DNA of 64,000 bases from Zymomonas mobilis subsp. pomaceae ATCC 29192. GTDB taxonomy: Bacteria; Pseudomonadota; Alphaproteobacteria; Sphingomonadales; Sphingomonadaceae. Under the pieces are notes generated by a model. That model searched no databases. It was given only the letters and a program-made list of their open reading frames with translations, and was not told the DNA's origin. Both the position numbers and the translations under genes were made by a program. Of the stretch, positions 26,944 to 36,510 are shown piece by piece. The DNA lies in contig NC_015709.1 in assembly GCF_000218875.1 (NCBI RefSeq), forward strand, positions 992,001 to 1,056,000. The letters run 5' to 3'. The first letter of the stretch is position 1, and each line of letters opens with the position of its first letter.

Positions 26944-28278
26944 TTAAACATGTTCTAACGCGTGATCCGCAACGCGAGAAGCACCAATTTTTTCAATCTT
27001 ATGACCCGTTATATCTAAAATTTCAAACTGCCAGTCATGGGCCGAAAAACGTTCCCCTACAGTTGGCAAATGACGCAGGACAGAAAGTGCAAAACCAGCC
27101 ACGGTGGCATAATCCCGATCTTCATCCAGTTCAAAATTCAGCTTATCGGCCATCTGATCTGCCGATAATGAACCTGAAATGATATAATGACCATCTTTAT
27201 CCTCAATAATGCTCGGATCGTTTTTACCCCCAGCATCAGAGACAAAATGACCACTCATGGCCGCTAATAAGTCAGCTGGGGCTACCACGCCTTCAAAATG
27301 GCCATATTCATCATGAACCATCCCCAAAGGCACTTCTGCCAGACGCAGGCTATCCAAAGCAGCCATAACGGTCGTTTGATCTGGGACAACCGGGGCCGAG
27401 CGCATCAAACGTTTCAGGTCTAATTTTTCGCCCCGCATTAAGGCGCGAACAATATCACGAGAATGAACCACCCCGATAATATTATCGACCGAACCAACAG
27501 CGACAGGCATCCGGCTATGAGGCATAGAAGCTAGATTTCTTGAAATAGTCGGAACATCGGCATTCATATCCAACCATCCGACTTCGGTTCGTGGTGTCAT
27601 AATCTCACGAACAGGCCGATCAGCTAAACGGATAACGCCCGAAATAATCTGACGTTCATTTTCTTCAATAACACCCGCTTGAAAGGCTTCTGTAATGGTT
27701 AGTCGAACTTCTTCTGCGGTAACCTGATTATGGGTCTCTCGATCCATACCAGCCAAACGGAAAACAATCGCACTCGATTTATCAAGTAGCCAAACAGCCG
27801 GTGCCGTAATCCGAGAAAGCCATAAGACAGGAAGCGCAGTAACAGCCGCAATCTGTTCAGGGGCCCGTAACGCCACTTGTTTGGGTACTAACTCCCCGAA
27901 AATAAGGGAAAAATAGGTCGTTACGACAATAGCAACAGCAAAACCCCATACCGATGCATTAGGAACACCCAATAAAGCCAGTCGCTCCCCGATAGGGCCG
28001 CCTAGGGTTTCCCCCGAAACAGCACCGGCAAGGGTGCTAATCCCTGTAATGCCTACCTGCATCGTGGAAAGGAAACGTCCGGGATGGGCACTCAAAGCCA
28101 AGGCCGCCTTAGCGCCCCTGATCAGATTGCCCTTTTGGGTCATCGCTTCCAGTTTTGGCCGACGGGAAGAAATGATAGCCAATTCGGACATAGCGAATAG
28201 GCCGTTAAACGCAATCAGCGCTACAAGAAGCAGGCAATCATGCCACGGAAAAGCTGTTAGGGAGGGGTGTGGTGTCAC
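26944..28278 (-). CDS. CNNM/CBS/CorC-type membrane protein (hemolysin C family)
   Basis: The 444 residues have the three-part layout of this family. An N-terminal DUF21/CNNM membrane domain (about 10-190) has three or four helices and FGELVPKQVALRAPE. Two CBS domains (about 205-330) follow, with MTPRTEVGWLD and VVHSRDIVRAL. The C-terminal CorC/HlyC domain contains TVAGFALSVLRHLP. Homologues affect magnesium or cobalt efflux or membrane integrity; the hemolysin name is historical. It is a single gene with a terminator shared with the HHH gene. Confidence 0.92.
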   Translation of the reverse strand: MTPHPSLTAFPWHDCLLLVALIAFNGLFAMSELAIISSRRPKLEAMTQKGNLIRGAKAALALSAHPGRFLSTMQVGITGISTLAGAVSGETLGGPIGERLALLGVPNASVWGFAVAIVVTTYFSLIFGELVPKQVALRAPEQIAAVTALPVLWLSRITAPAVWLLDKSSAIVFRLAGMDRETHNQVTAEEVRLTITEAFQAGVIEENERQIISGVIRLADRPVREIMTPRTEVGWLDMNADVPTISRNLASMPHSRMPVAVGSVDNIIGVVHSRDIVRALMRGEKLDLKRLMRSAPVVPDQTTVMAALDSLRLAEVPLGMVHDEYGHFEGVVAPADLLAAMSGHFVSDAGGKNDPSIIEDKDGHYIISGSLSADQMADKLNFELDEDRDYATVAGFALSVLRHLPTVGERFSAHDWQFEILDITGHKIEKIGASRVADHALEHV

Positions 28279-28620
28279 GGTTCTAAAAATATATAAATGA
28301 TGTTCTTCATGCCTTTTCTTTTATATCAAGACAATAGAAAATAAACAGCACAGGCCAAAAAAATTAATAAACAGTTTTTCCAGTTTTACTGGAACAATAC
28401 TCAATTTATAATGGCCATTATAGAATCTGCAATAGAATTTATTTTACTAAAAATGAGATAATTTTATCTTAAAAACACCTAAAAACATTTATAATGCATT
28501 GTTTTATCAGCAAAGTATAACAATGCTATAAAGTTACCAATACAACCTATCTATAATTTTCTATTTTAAAGCAACAAACCCAATCGTTTTAAAATTTTTC
28601 AGTGTCTGTTATCTTCATAA
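28279..28620. other. AT-rich spacer before the CBS/HlyC gene
   Basis: This stretch of 342 bases is between tadA (ending at 28621) and the upstream side of the CBS/HlyC gene, both on the reverse strand. It holds a perfect small inverted repeat, TTCCAGT-TTT-ACTGGAA at 28378-28394, which could be a regulator site or a weak hairpin. I see no coding sequence. Confidence 0.55.
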
Positions 28621-29112
28621 TCAAGAAGAAACGCTCTTTTTTTGTCTTTTTTTCTGAAAAAAATGTCGAAGTAATTCGGCTGCCTCTCGACCGCCTAAAT
28701 CATTGTAAATCTCAGGGCGATGGTGACTAGTAGGCTGGAAGAATAACCGAGGACCATAAAGAACAGCGCCTCCCTTAGGGTCATCAGCCCCAAAATATAA
28801 GCGGCGAATACGGGCTATAGAGATAGCGCCTGCACACATCGCACAAGGCTCCAACGTCACCCATAAATCACATTGTTCAAGGCGACTATTACCCAAAATA
28901 GCCGCCGCCTGTCTTAATGCTCTTATCTCGGCATGCCCTGTGGGATCTGTAAAAGGTGGTTGCATGGCATTAGCAGCCGAAGTGATTATTTTCCCATACA
29001 GCGTAACAACAGCCCCGACAGGTACCTCCCCTTGTTCGCCTGCTTTTCGCGCTTCTAAAAGAGCAAGACACATCGGTTCAGGTAAAGGAAAAGGGTTAAT
29101 ACTTTTGTCCAT
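28621..29112 (-). CDS. tadA: tRNA-specific adenosine deaminase
   Basis: It converts A34 to inosine in tRNA-Arg(ACG). The 163 residues have the zinc and catalytic residues in HAE at 60-62 and PCAMC at 89-93, the usual deaminase spacing. The C-terminus continues with ARIRRLYFGADDPKGGAV, typical for TadA and not for CMP or cytosine deaminases. It is divergent from rpmB with a 234-base gap. It is a single gene. Confidence 0.95.
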   Translation of the reverse strand: MDKSINPFPLPEPMCLALLEARKAGEQGEVPVGAVVTLYGKIITSAANAMQPPFTDPTGHAEIRALRQAAAILGNSRLEQCDLWVTLEPCAMCAGAISIARIRRLYFGADDPKGGAVLYGPRLFFQPTSHHRPEIYNDLGGREAAELLRHFFQKKRQKKSVSS

Positions 29113-29224
29113 CTTAGTCTTTTTAGAGCGTTAATATAAGATCAGTTGAAGAATGTCATAAAAAACCATAGCATCTGCTGATAAATTTGCTATATCAGCC
29201 CATTAAATAGCGCGGAAACGCCTT

Positions 29225-29248
29225 CCTTGCTTGACGAATCCGGCAAGG
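29225..29248. repeat. Hairpin in the tadA-rpmB spacer
   Basis: CCTTGC at 29225-29230 pairs with GCAAGG at 29243-29248. It lies about 100 bases before the rpmB start and could be part of a leader RNA, but six pairs are weak evidence. Nearby is a short TCTG tandem (about 29306-29317). Confidence 0.4.
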
Positions 29249-29346
29249 CAAGCTATCCGCCGATGCTTTCCATAGGGGAATGATCACGGGCTTAGGATGA
29301 TATCTGTCTGTCTGTCGATCCTCCCGGCCATTCAGGATGAGAGAAA

Positions 29347-29634
29347 ATGTCGCGCATTTGCGAACTGACCGGCAAAGGCCGCCAGGTAGGCAACAATGTG
29401 TCCCACGCCAATAATCGGACGAAGCGGACTTTCCTGCCAAACCTTCAGAATGTTACTCTGATTTCCGATACGCTTGGTACCGGTGTTAGCCTTCGGGTTT
29501 CTACCCACGGCCTGCGCTCGGTTGAACATGTCGGAGGTCTGGATAACTGGTTATTAAAGACCAAGGACGAAAAGCTTTCTACGCGTGCACGTAAAGTAAA
29601 GCGTGAAATCGCAAAGAAGCGTGCGGCTGCCTAA
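29347..29634 (+). CDS. rpmB: 50S ribosomal protein L28
   Basis: The 95 residues are a complete bacterial L28: [20 protein letters not shown] at the start, then [15 protein letters not shown], and [14 protein letters not shown]. It belongs to the large ribosomal subunit. No rpmG (L33) follows, unlike in many other bacteria. A strong terminator lies 83 bases after the stop. Confidence 0.98.
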   Translation: MSRICELTGKGRQVGNNVSHANNRTKRTFLPNLQNVTLISDTLGTGVSLRVSTHGLRSVEHVGGLDNWLLKTKDEKLSTRARKVKREIAKKRAAA

Positions 29635-29717
29635 GCTTATTCCGTTGCGGCCAGAGCGGTAGAACTGATAAGGTTTTTACCTCACTCTGGCTCCGGATAA
29701 ATTTTAAAATTTTTTAC

Positions 29718-29747
29718 GCGTATGCTGCTTTCAGTATGCGCTTTTTT
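29718..29747 (+). terminator. rpmB terminator
   Basis: GCGTATGCTG at 29718-29727 pairs with CAGTATGCGC at 29732-29741 (two wobble pairs) around a CTTT loop, followed by six T residues. This is a typical Rho-independent terminator. Confidence 0.88.
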
Positions 29748-30296
29748 GTGTTGTCCTACCTCTTGAACAAGTTCTTTTGCTCTCATTAATGAGAAGCGCA
29801 TTTCTTACTTTTTTAAAAAAAGAGCGCGCCTCTATTCTGGCTCGCTTAACCCCTCTTAATTGCACGTTTTTTTGCTACCCCACAGAAAAATTTAGAACAG
29901 GAATATGGTATAAAAATGGGCATTTAAAATGATTTATAATCTTCATTTTTATAATATAAAAAAAAGATATTTCTGCGCTATAAATTATCCTTGCCTTTAA
30001 GGTTTTTGGAACAAATTTGCTTTCCAAGATTTTTTATGTATAATGCTGACAAAATGGAAGGATTGCCCTTCTTCAATTTTCCTGTCCTTTTGTCTAAGCC
30101 ATCTATCATTTTTACAATGCATAGGGTTTAAAATAAATAAATATATAAACATATTAGATGTTTAATTTTATTTATTCTTAACATTACTTGTTGTGGTAAT
30201 ATTAATTACTATTAAAAAAAGAGTTAAATAGTAGTTTATATTCTTAAAAGACAATATTTTGCGAAAGGACGCTAAAAACCAAGGATATATTTCTAT
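29748..30296. other. Long spacer before the sugar transporter gene
   Basis: This stretch of 549 bases becomes very AT-rich toward the transporter. It contains a perfect 14-bp palindrome, TCTCATTAATGAGA, at 29781-29794, which may be a regulator site. I found no convincing reading frame. The AAGGA in front of 30297 is the ribosome-binding site of the transporter. A promoter with regulation is likely in this long leader but cannot be assigned. Confidence 0.55.
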
Positions 30297-31745
30297 ATGA
30301 ATAACAATTCAGGAGTAGAAACCAATGTCCAGAACAATGTTAGAAATACAGTATCCGATTATATAGGATCACAAATTTATTTATTGGGAACAGTTCTGGT
30401 TACAGCGATTGCTGGTTTTCTATATGGGTATGATACGGGTATTATTTCGGGTGCTTTAATTAATATTGCACGTGATTTTAGTCTTAATCCTCATCAACAA
30501 GAAATTATAACCAGTATTCTTCTATTTGGCGCTGTAATCGGGTCACTAGTCTGCGGCCGCCTTTCTGCCTATCTTGGCCGTCGTCATATGATCATGATAG
30601 TTACCGCAATATTTGGCGTCAGCGTCATTGCAGCCGGTCTTGCCCCTTCTGCTTTTTGGCTAGGCACCGCCCGTTTAATCTTGGGTTTTGCTGTTGGCGG
30701 GTCTTCACAGGTTGTACCAGTCTATATTGCCGAGTTAGCCCCGGCAGCAGAACGGGGACGGATGGTTACTTTTTATAATATTTCCATTGGTCTTGGTATT
30801 CTTGCCGCGGGCATGGTGGGGGCCTTTTTGCAAGAAGAATGGACATGGCGCACGATGTTTAGCGTTGCCGCTATTCCTGCTGCCGTTCTTCTTTGTTCTA
30901 TGATGATGCTTCCGGAAAGTCCCCGCTGGTTAGTGCGTCAGGAACGGGTAGAAGAAGCCCGCGATATGCTCGATACTGTTAGAGAGACTTCCCATGAAGT
31001 GACGCGCGAATTGCGTTCTATTGAGAAAATCAGCAATCGCACCAAGGAAGAATCACAAGACGGCTGGAAAGCTTTGAGTGAACCTTGGGTTCGACCTGCT
31101 CTGATTGCAGGATTAGGGGTGGCTGCCTTTACCCAGCTGTCGGGTATTGAAATGATGATCTATTATACGCCGACTTTTTTACGGGATTCTGGATTTACCG
31201 AACAAATGGCCTATTATTCGGCTTTGGGGGTGGCTGCAATTTATGTAATCATGACAACCCTTGGTAAATTACTGGTCGATCATGTGGGTCGTCGTCGTCT
31301 TTCTCTTGTCATGATGCCCTTTGCCGCGCTTAGTCTTATCGCGCTTGGAATTGCCTTTAACTTACCAGGGGGCGCATCAGAACATCGTTGGCTAATTTTA
31401 AGCTGTCTCTTTGGCTTCATGATTTTCAATGCCGGCGGTATTCAGGTTATCGGTTGGTTAATTGGCGCAGAGGTCTATCCACTTTGTATTCGCGCGCGTG
31501 CAACGAGTTTACATGCTGCAACTTTATGGGGTTCCAATCTTATCCTTACCTCAACCGCTTTAACGATGACGGGTTGGCTTGGTATTGGGGGATCAATGTG
31601 GTTTTACGGCGCCTTAAATGCGTTAGGCTTTATATTCGTCTACTTCATGGTGCCAGAGACTAAAGGGCGCAGTCTTGAAGAAATCGAAACCAGCTTAAAA
31701 GAAGGCACCTTTTTACCTAAAAAACACATCGCTCTGTTCAAATAA
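30297..31745 (+). CDS. MFS sugar transporter (sugar porter family)
   Basis: The 482 residues form twelve membrane segments of the major facilitator superfamily. Sugar-porter signatures are clear: FLYGYDTGIISGAL near 42-55, GRRHMIMI with loop arginines, PVYIAELAPAAERGRM at about 141-156, PESPRWLV at 206-213, LSGIEMMIYYTP (QLSGI element) and PETKGRSLEEIE near the C-terminus. It is most like proton-linked xylose, arabinose or galactose permeases. It is a different gene type from the well-known glucose facilitator only by context; I cannot read substrate from sequence. It is monocistronic with its own terminator. Confidence 0.93.
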   Translation: MNNNSGVETNVQNNVRNTVSDYIGSQIYLLGTVLVTAIAGFLYGYDTGIISGALINIARDFSLNPHQQEIITSILLFGAVIGSLVCGRLSAYLGRRHMIMIVTAIFGVSVIAAGLAPSAFWLGTARLILGFAVGGSSQVVPVYIAELAPAAERGRMVTFYNISIGLGILAAGMVGAFLQEEWTWRTMFSVAAIPAAVLLCSMMMLPESPRWLVRQERVEEARDMLDTVRETSHEVTRELRSIEKISNRTKEESQDGWKALSEPWVRPALIAGLGVAAFTQLSGIEMMIYYTPTFLRDSGFTEQMAYYSALGVAAIYVIMTTLGKLLVDHVGRRRLSLVMMPFAALSLIALGIAFNLPGGASEHRWLILSCLFGFMIFNAGGIQVIGWLIGAEVYPLCIRARATSLHAATLWGSNLILTSTALTMTGWLGIGGSMWFYGALNALGFIFVYFMVPETKGRSLEEIETSLKEGTFLPKKHIALFK

Positions 31746-31758
31746 TATAATAATTTTG

Positions 31759-31798
31759 AAAAGCCGGTCCTTTTCCAAAGGAAGAGGGTCGGCTTTTT
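31759..31798 (+). terminator. Terminator after the sugar transporter
   Basis: AAAAGCCG at 31759-31766 pairs with CGGCTTTT at 31790-31797, with an inner TCCTTT/AAGGA-type pairing. Five T residues finish it. Confidence 0.85.
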
Positions 31799-31962
31799 CT
31801 ATTAAGAGCATACACCCATTTTCCGCTACAGACCTTCGATAAGGCTTAAGGCTAAGCATTTTGCTCTATTTTGAGAATAACCTTTAAAACATTAGCTTAT
31901 TTTTCTGCTATTTTTCAGTAAAGTAAATTTTCTGATTTTATTCTCTTTCGAAAGGGTAATCT

Positions 31963-32829
31963 GTGCCATTCGCTTTTATCAACTGGATGAAAAGCGCTAT
32001 CCATTTTGACTCATTAGGATTATCGCCTATCGCCCTTGACCTCGGCATCTGGCATCTTTTTGGATTAACCTTTCACCCTATGATCCATTGGTATGCTCTG
32101 GCTTATATAGGAGGCATCCTTCTAGCTTGGCGGTATGTGCTCCTCCTTTTAAAGCAACCGGGTGCTCCTATGACCCCCATACAAACCGAAGATCTCGTGT
32201 TTTGGGCAACATTAGGTATTTTAGTAGGGGGACGGTTAGCGTATGTCTTTTTTTATCAACCTTCAATGCTCAGCACGCCTTCCGAAATTCTAAAATTATG
32301 GGAAGGCGGTATGTCCTATCATGGAGGCATGGTAGGTGTTTTTCTGGCTATCTGGTGGGTTAAATGGAGAAATGGACTAAGCTGGCTTAGAATAGCAGAT
32401 TATATTGGGTGTGCGACGCCTATTGGTCTTTTCTTGGGGCGCATAGCCAATTTTATTAATGGCGAATTATGGGGACGGCCTAGCACCCTGCCATGGGCTA
32501 TTATTTTTCCACAAGCGGGCCCCCTTCCCCGTCATCCCAGCCAACTTTATGAAGCCGGATTAGAAGGCATTCTTCTTTTTATTTTTCTTAATTGTATGTT
32601 TTTTGCTACTAAAGCGCGCCTTCAACCGGGTAAACTCGCAGGATTTTTTCTAGTTGGGTATGGTCTATCACGTTTTATCGTTGAGTGGTTTCGCGAACCA
32701 GATGTCCAATTGGGCACCCTTTCTTGGGGGCTTACTATGGGACAAACGCTAACAATTCCTATGGTTTTAGCCGGTTTATGGCTCATTCTGACCGCTTCTA
32801 AACGACCTCCGGTCTTTGCAGCTAACTAA
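31963..32829 (+). CDS. lgt: Prolipoprotein diacylglyceryl transferase
   Basis: This inner-membrane enzyme attaches diacylglycerol to the lipobox cysteine, the first step of lipoprotein maturation. The 288 residues are mostly membrane segments. Family motifs are HGGMVG at 120-125, [15 protein letters not shown] at 158-172 (signature with the essential asparagine and glutamate) and HPSQLYEA at 191-198. The start is GTG 31963 with AAAGGG seven bases upstream; an internal ATG at 31987 is possible. The 3' end overlaps the convergent DUF445 gene by eight bases. Confidence 0.95.
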   Translation: MPFAFINWMKSAIHFDSLGLSPIALDLGIWHLFGLTFHPMIHWYALAYIGGILLAWRYVLLLLKQPGAPMTPIQTEDLVFWATLGILVGGRLAYVFFYQPSMLSTPSEILKLWEGGMSYHGGMVGVFLAIWWVKWRNGLSWLRIADYIGCATPIGLFLGRIANFINGELWGRPSTLPWAIIFPQAGPLPRHPSQLYEAGLEGILLFIFLNCMFFATKARLQPGKLAGFFLVGYGLSRFIVEWFREPDVQLGTLSWGLTMGQTLTIPMVLAGLWLILTASKRPPVFAAN

Positions 32830-34141
32830 TCAACTGATTAAAAGCATGTAATAGCAAACCGATACTCCCTCCGACAAAAGTTCCAGAAAGGCGGATGTAA
32901 TGAAGTTCATTGCCGACCGCCTTTTCTATACGTCCCGCGACAATATCGCCGTCCCATCCTTCGACCGTATCTGTAATCAAGCGGGTAATCTGATGGCTAT
33001 GGGGCACAATAACACCGACAATAATACGCCGAAAAGCGCGATTGATAGCGGTTTTTATCTGCTCATCCTCTGTAACGGCTCGTCCCCAAGCTGCGACTAA
33101 GGCTTTTAATTGTAAACTTCTTTTAGAAGCCGATGTATCTTCATGCTTATCCAAGAAAAATTCACGCGTCAGATTTTCTATTTTTTCTCTTAATCCCAGA
33201 TAAAAGGTAGGATTATCAACCATTGTGTTTTTAATCTTATCAATTCTTCTTTGAACAATAGCGTCTTCTTGAATTTTCTCAGCCCATGAAAATAAAGTTT
33301 CATTGAAACGGAGCCGTAAAGGATGCTCTGGATTAACCATCATCTCATTAACAAGACGGGTGATTGCCTCATAAATACTGTCCGCTAGACGATTATCCAA
33401 TCCAGTCCAACGCAGGAAACTGCCAGAACGTTCGCTAACCATTTCTCTAATCATGCTTTCGTGATGGGCCAACCAATCAGCAAAAGAACGAAGAATCCCA
33501 GAAATAAGGGTAATATGGGTACCCTTTTCTAAATAGGCTTGACAGGCATCCCCTATTATAGGGGCAGGTTTAGAGTGCCGCGCTATATCAATTATCCAAG
33601 AAGTTATTTCTTCACTCAAAGTCGGGTAATCAATATGAGCCCATAACTTGGGTAAAAGACGCTGCAATCTATTTTTTAAAGCATTATCGTGGGTAATCGT
33701 TGCATCCGTCAGCCGCAATAAAAAGCGACTGGCATCCACATTTTTCAAACGGCGGCTAAGAACGATAGAGCGCAAAAAATGCTGTTCAATGAAAAGTGCA
33801 AGATTAGCAGCAATACGATCTTTGGCTTGAGGAATAAGCGCAGTATGCGGAAAAGGTAACCCTAAAGGATGACGGAACAAAGCCGTAACCGCAAACCAAT
33901 CCGCTAACCCGCCCACCATGGCCGCTTCAGCAAAAGCAACGACAAAGCCCGGGAAGATATGGCCGGGATAGAAACGATCATATTCAAGGGCGGCAATAAA
34001 TAATACAACCATCACCCCTAAAATCAACGTGGCTGCTGTGCTTACTGTTATATGCTTTATTGCCACATTTAATTTCATCATGGCAGCTATATGGGAACTA
34101 CTTCTAAATTTTCTATAAAAAGACTGGGTTAAAAGAACCAT
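32822..34141 (-). CDS. DUF445 membrane protein (YjiN-like)
   Basis: The 439 residues belong to the DUF445 family. There is an N-terminal membrane segment (about 30-55) and the family pattern [20 protein letters not shown] followed by [19 protein letters not shown] long helical middle part and a C-terminal membrane hairpin ([17 protein letters not shown]) complete it. Function is unknown; E. coli YjiN is an inner-membrane protein. The end overlaps lgt by eight bases on the opposite strand. It is followed 60 bases after its start region by the MFP gene upstream, and could share a transcript with it. Confidence 0.85.
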   Translation of the reverse strand: MVLLTQSFYRKFRSSSHIAAMMKLNVAIKHITVSTAATLILGVMVVLFIAALEYDRFYPGHIFPGFVVAFAEAAMVGGLADWFAVTALFRHPLGLPFPHTALIPQAKDRIAANLALFIEQHFLRSIVLSRRLKNVDASRFLLRLTDATITHDNALKNRLQRLLPKLWAHIDYPTLSEEITSWIIDIARHSKPAPIIGDACQAYLEKGTHITLISGILRSFADWLAHHESMIREMVSERSGSFLRWTGLDNRLADSIYEAITRLVNEMMVNPEHPLRLRFNETLFSWAEKIQEDAIVQRRIDKIKNTMVDNPTFYLGLREKIENLTREFFLDKHEDTSASKRSLQLKALVAAWGRAVTEDEQIKTAINRAFRRIIVGVIVPHSHQITRLITDTVEGWDGDIVAGRIEKAVGNELHYIRLSGTFVGGSIGLLLHAFNQLIS

Positions 34142-34203
34142 TATCAGGAAAAAAGCATTCCTTTTAATTGAGGAATACTTTTTTCCTTACCATTTTAATT
34201 TTT

Positions 34204-35349
34204 TTATTTGTTATCGACGATAACCCGATCTCCAGGGCTTACCATTGAGCCAGACGAAATAATAACTCTATCTTGATTTTGCAGACCGGATAACACCTCC
34301 CATTGTCCGTCAGGTGTTTTAACGCCCAGCGTTATATGGTGTCTTGCAACAACATCGCCTTCACTCAAAACGTAAACATAATTCCCCCCATCATCACTCA
34401 TCACAGCTGAATCGGGTAGAACAAAAGCCTGTATTGGCATCGTACGAATACGCACCTCGGCAGAAGATCCCGCTTTTAGAATAGGATTGTAATCCAGCAA
34501 AATATTAACCACAGCCGAATGGGTTATGTTATCAATAACAGGTGAAATAGAAGAAATCCGCCCAGAGAAATAATTATCATTTCCAGCGATTTTTATATCA
34601 GCCGACGCCCCCCCTGAAATGGCAGGTAAATCTTTTTCCTTAACACTCGCCTGCATTTGCATTTCGCCTTTATCGGCGATACGGAACAGTTCAGTGGAAT
34701 TCGGAATAACCACCATGCCTTTTTCAGCTGAATTAGAAATAATTAAGCCACTGACAGGCGCTACAACCCGTTGCACATTAGAAAGAGCCTGTTTTTTAAG
34801 GGTGGTACTTTGTGGATTACTTTTTAGGCGTTGTTGTGCGTCGTTATAATCCTTCTTCAAAATAGCGGCTAAATCTGTATCCCCAGCCGCTTGCGCCCTT
34901 TTATATTCGCTTTCAGCAATAGCAAGATCAGCTTGCTGCGATTCTAAGACAACCTGTTGTTCTAAAGCATTTTCATCAGATCGCGTCTGCATAATAATAG
35001 CTAAAGTCTGCCCAGACTGCACCATATCGCCCGCCGAAACCATTACCTTTAAAATTTTACCTTCGGTATTAGGGGCCATTACTATGGTTTCTTTGGCAGG
35101 TGCTAAATGACCATTAGCAATAATCATCCCTGTTACGGATTGTTGGGTCGGCGTTACAACCGATACATGGACAGGTTCTGCGATGATTTGAACCGGCGCG
35201 GTTACTTTGGCACGCCATGCAATAAGAGTAACCAAAAACGCTATGGCCAACGTGCCTAGAATGATAATGACTAGGCGATGCCGCCTTGCCCTTGCAATAT
35301 CCTCTGCGGTTAAACCGAAATCGTCATCGCTATCATGATCATTTGTCAT
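34204..35349 (-). CDS. Periplasmic adaptor (membrane-fusion) protein, RND/MacA type
   Basis: The 381 residues have a cytoplasmic N-terminus, one membrane anchor (about 28-48: LVIIILGTLAIAFLVTLIAW), a biotinyl-lipoyl-like half motif (ILKVMVSAGDMVQSGQTLAII), a short coiled coil (about 125-190), then the second half motif (VVAPVSGLIISNSAEKG) and beta-barrel. This is the layout of MFPs of efflux pumps. No RND, ABC or channel gene is adjacent, so it is an orphan adaptor or works with components encoded elsewhere. It ends 62 bases before the DUF445 gene. Confidence 0.87.
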   Translation of the reverse strand: MTNDHDSDDDFGLTAEDIARARRHRLVIIILGTLAIAFLVTLIAWRAKVTAPVQIIAEPVHVSVVTPTQQSVTGMIIANGHLAPAKETIVMAPNTEGKILKVMVSAGDMVQSGQTLAIIMQTRSDENALEQQVVLESQQADLAIAESEYKRAQAAGDTDLAAILKKDYNDAQQRLKSNPQSTTLKKQALSNVQRVVAPVSGLIISNSAEKGMVVIPNSTELFRIADKGEMQMQASVKEKDLPAISGGASADIKIAGNDNYFSGRISSISPVIDNITHSAVVNILLDYNPILKAGSSAEVRIRTMPIQAFVLPDSAVMSDDGGNYVYVLSEGDVVARHHITLGVKTPDGQWEVLSGLQNQDRVIISSGSMVSPGDRVIVDNK

Positions 35350-35685
35350 CGTCCCCCACTTCCTAAGCTCACTTGATGCTTTTTGGTAAAAAAGCCTTCT
35401 ATCAAAAGTAGTTATATATCAAAATATATTTTGCTTTATTTTATAAAGAATAAAATGGATGTCATGAATAATCTATGAAAGTCATATTTATAAAAAGTTC
35501 ATTTTTTATAGTATAAGGCTTCTTTAAAAATATATAATTTTTGATATTCAGAATATAAATTTAATATTTTTAATATAATCAAAAAAACATCCTGTTTTAT
35601 AGAAAAAAACATTCTTTATCTTAAGAAACCATTCAGCATTCTTATCGTTTTTCTTATGTCACTTTAAAAAGAGAGATTTTTTATA
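35350..35685. other. AT-rich spacer between divergent MFP and SIMPL genes
   Basis: This stretch of 336 bases is extremely AT-rich with many short runs. Both flanking genes start here, so promoters must be present. AAAGAGAG before 35686 is the ribosome-binding site of the SIMPL gene. I see nothing else. Confidence 0.55.
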
Positions 35686-36465
35686 ATGCTGAAAGCCAGA
35701 TACTTTTTTAAGGGTCAATATAAGGCACTAAAAATTGCGACTATCGGTGCTGTAACTGCGGCCTTTTCATCAATCATGGTACAATCGGCCATGGGTGCTA
35801 ACTTCCTGCCACCCGAAATGATAACGGCTTCTGGCACAACCTTGATGATCGCTGCCACGGGTGAAGTAAAAGCGACCCCAGATTTAGCGACTATTACAGC
35901 CATGACAAGTGCAGAGGGTACTACAGCTGCAAATGCCACGGCCGATAATGCCAAAAAAATGACCGATTTACTGGCAAATATCCGTAATGCAGGCATCAGT
36001 AACGACGATATCGAAACACGCAATATCAATATCAGCCCACGCTATCGGTATGAACAGAACAAAACGCCACAGCGTATCGGCTATCAGGCGCAAAGTTCTA
36101 TACAAATCCGTATTCATGATCTCAGTCGCGTTGGCTCAATTTTAGATAAAATGGTGCAGGCCAATGTAGAAGATCTGGAAGGGCCTAATTTTTCTCTTTC
36201 TAATTCAGCGAAAGCCGAAGATGAGGCAAGATTACAAGCCATTACCACGGCAAGAAGTCGGGCTGATCTTTATGCCCGTTCAGTCGGTCTACGGGTCAAG
36301 CGTATTATGATGATTTCAGAAGGCCAATTGGTCAGACCCATGCCCCTTCGCCCGATGCTGATGGCGGCTAAATCAAGAACCGCCGATTCAACCCCAGAAA
36401 CACCTGTCATTTCTGGTCAGCAAACAGTTACCATTACGGTTAATGTGGCCTTTGAATTAGGTTAA
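35686..36465 (+). CDS. Exported SIMPL-domain (DUF541) protein
   Basis: The 259 residues start with a signal peptide (hydrophobic stretch about 18-35, cleavage near AMGA). The mature part has the SIMPL/DUF541 pattern: ATGEVKATPDLATITAMTS at about 57-75, DIETRNINISPRY, YQAQSSIQIRI and the final TVTITVNVAFEL. SIMPL proteins (such as E. coli YggE and eukaryotic SIMPL) are periplasmic or secreted with roles in oxidative stress that are not well defined. It is a single gene, ended by a hairpin. Confidence 0.88.
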   Translation: MLKARYFFKGQYKALKIATIGAVTAAFSSIMVQSAMGANFLPPEMITASGTTLMIAATGEVKATPDLATITAMTSAEGTTAANATADNAKKMTDLLANIRNAGISNDDIETRNINISPRYRYEQNKTPQRIGYQAQSSIQIRIHDLSRVGSILDKMVQANVEDLEGPNFSLSNSAKAEDEARLQAITTARSRADLYARSVGLRVKRIMMISEGQLVRPMPLRPMLMAAKSRTADSTPETPVISGQQTVTITVNVAFELG

Positions 36466-36480
36466 AATAGGTAATCCATG

Positions 36481-36510
36481 TTTTCCGGATCGTAATGGTC
36501 CGGAAAATTT
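36481..36510. terminator. Terminator between SIMPL gene and RND operon
   Basis: TTTTCCGGA at 36481-36489 pairs with TCCGGAAAA at 36499-36507, followed by TTT. It separates the convergent SIMPL gene and the end of the RND outer-membrane channel gene, and partly overlaps the stop codon of the latter. Confidence 0.8.

Noticed and set aside
28588-28612. Similarity between 28588-28612 and 56557-56580 (TCTGTTAT-containing)
   Set aside because: About 20 bases with A/T-rich composition; likely chance and no further matching flanks.
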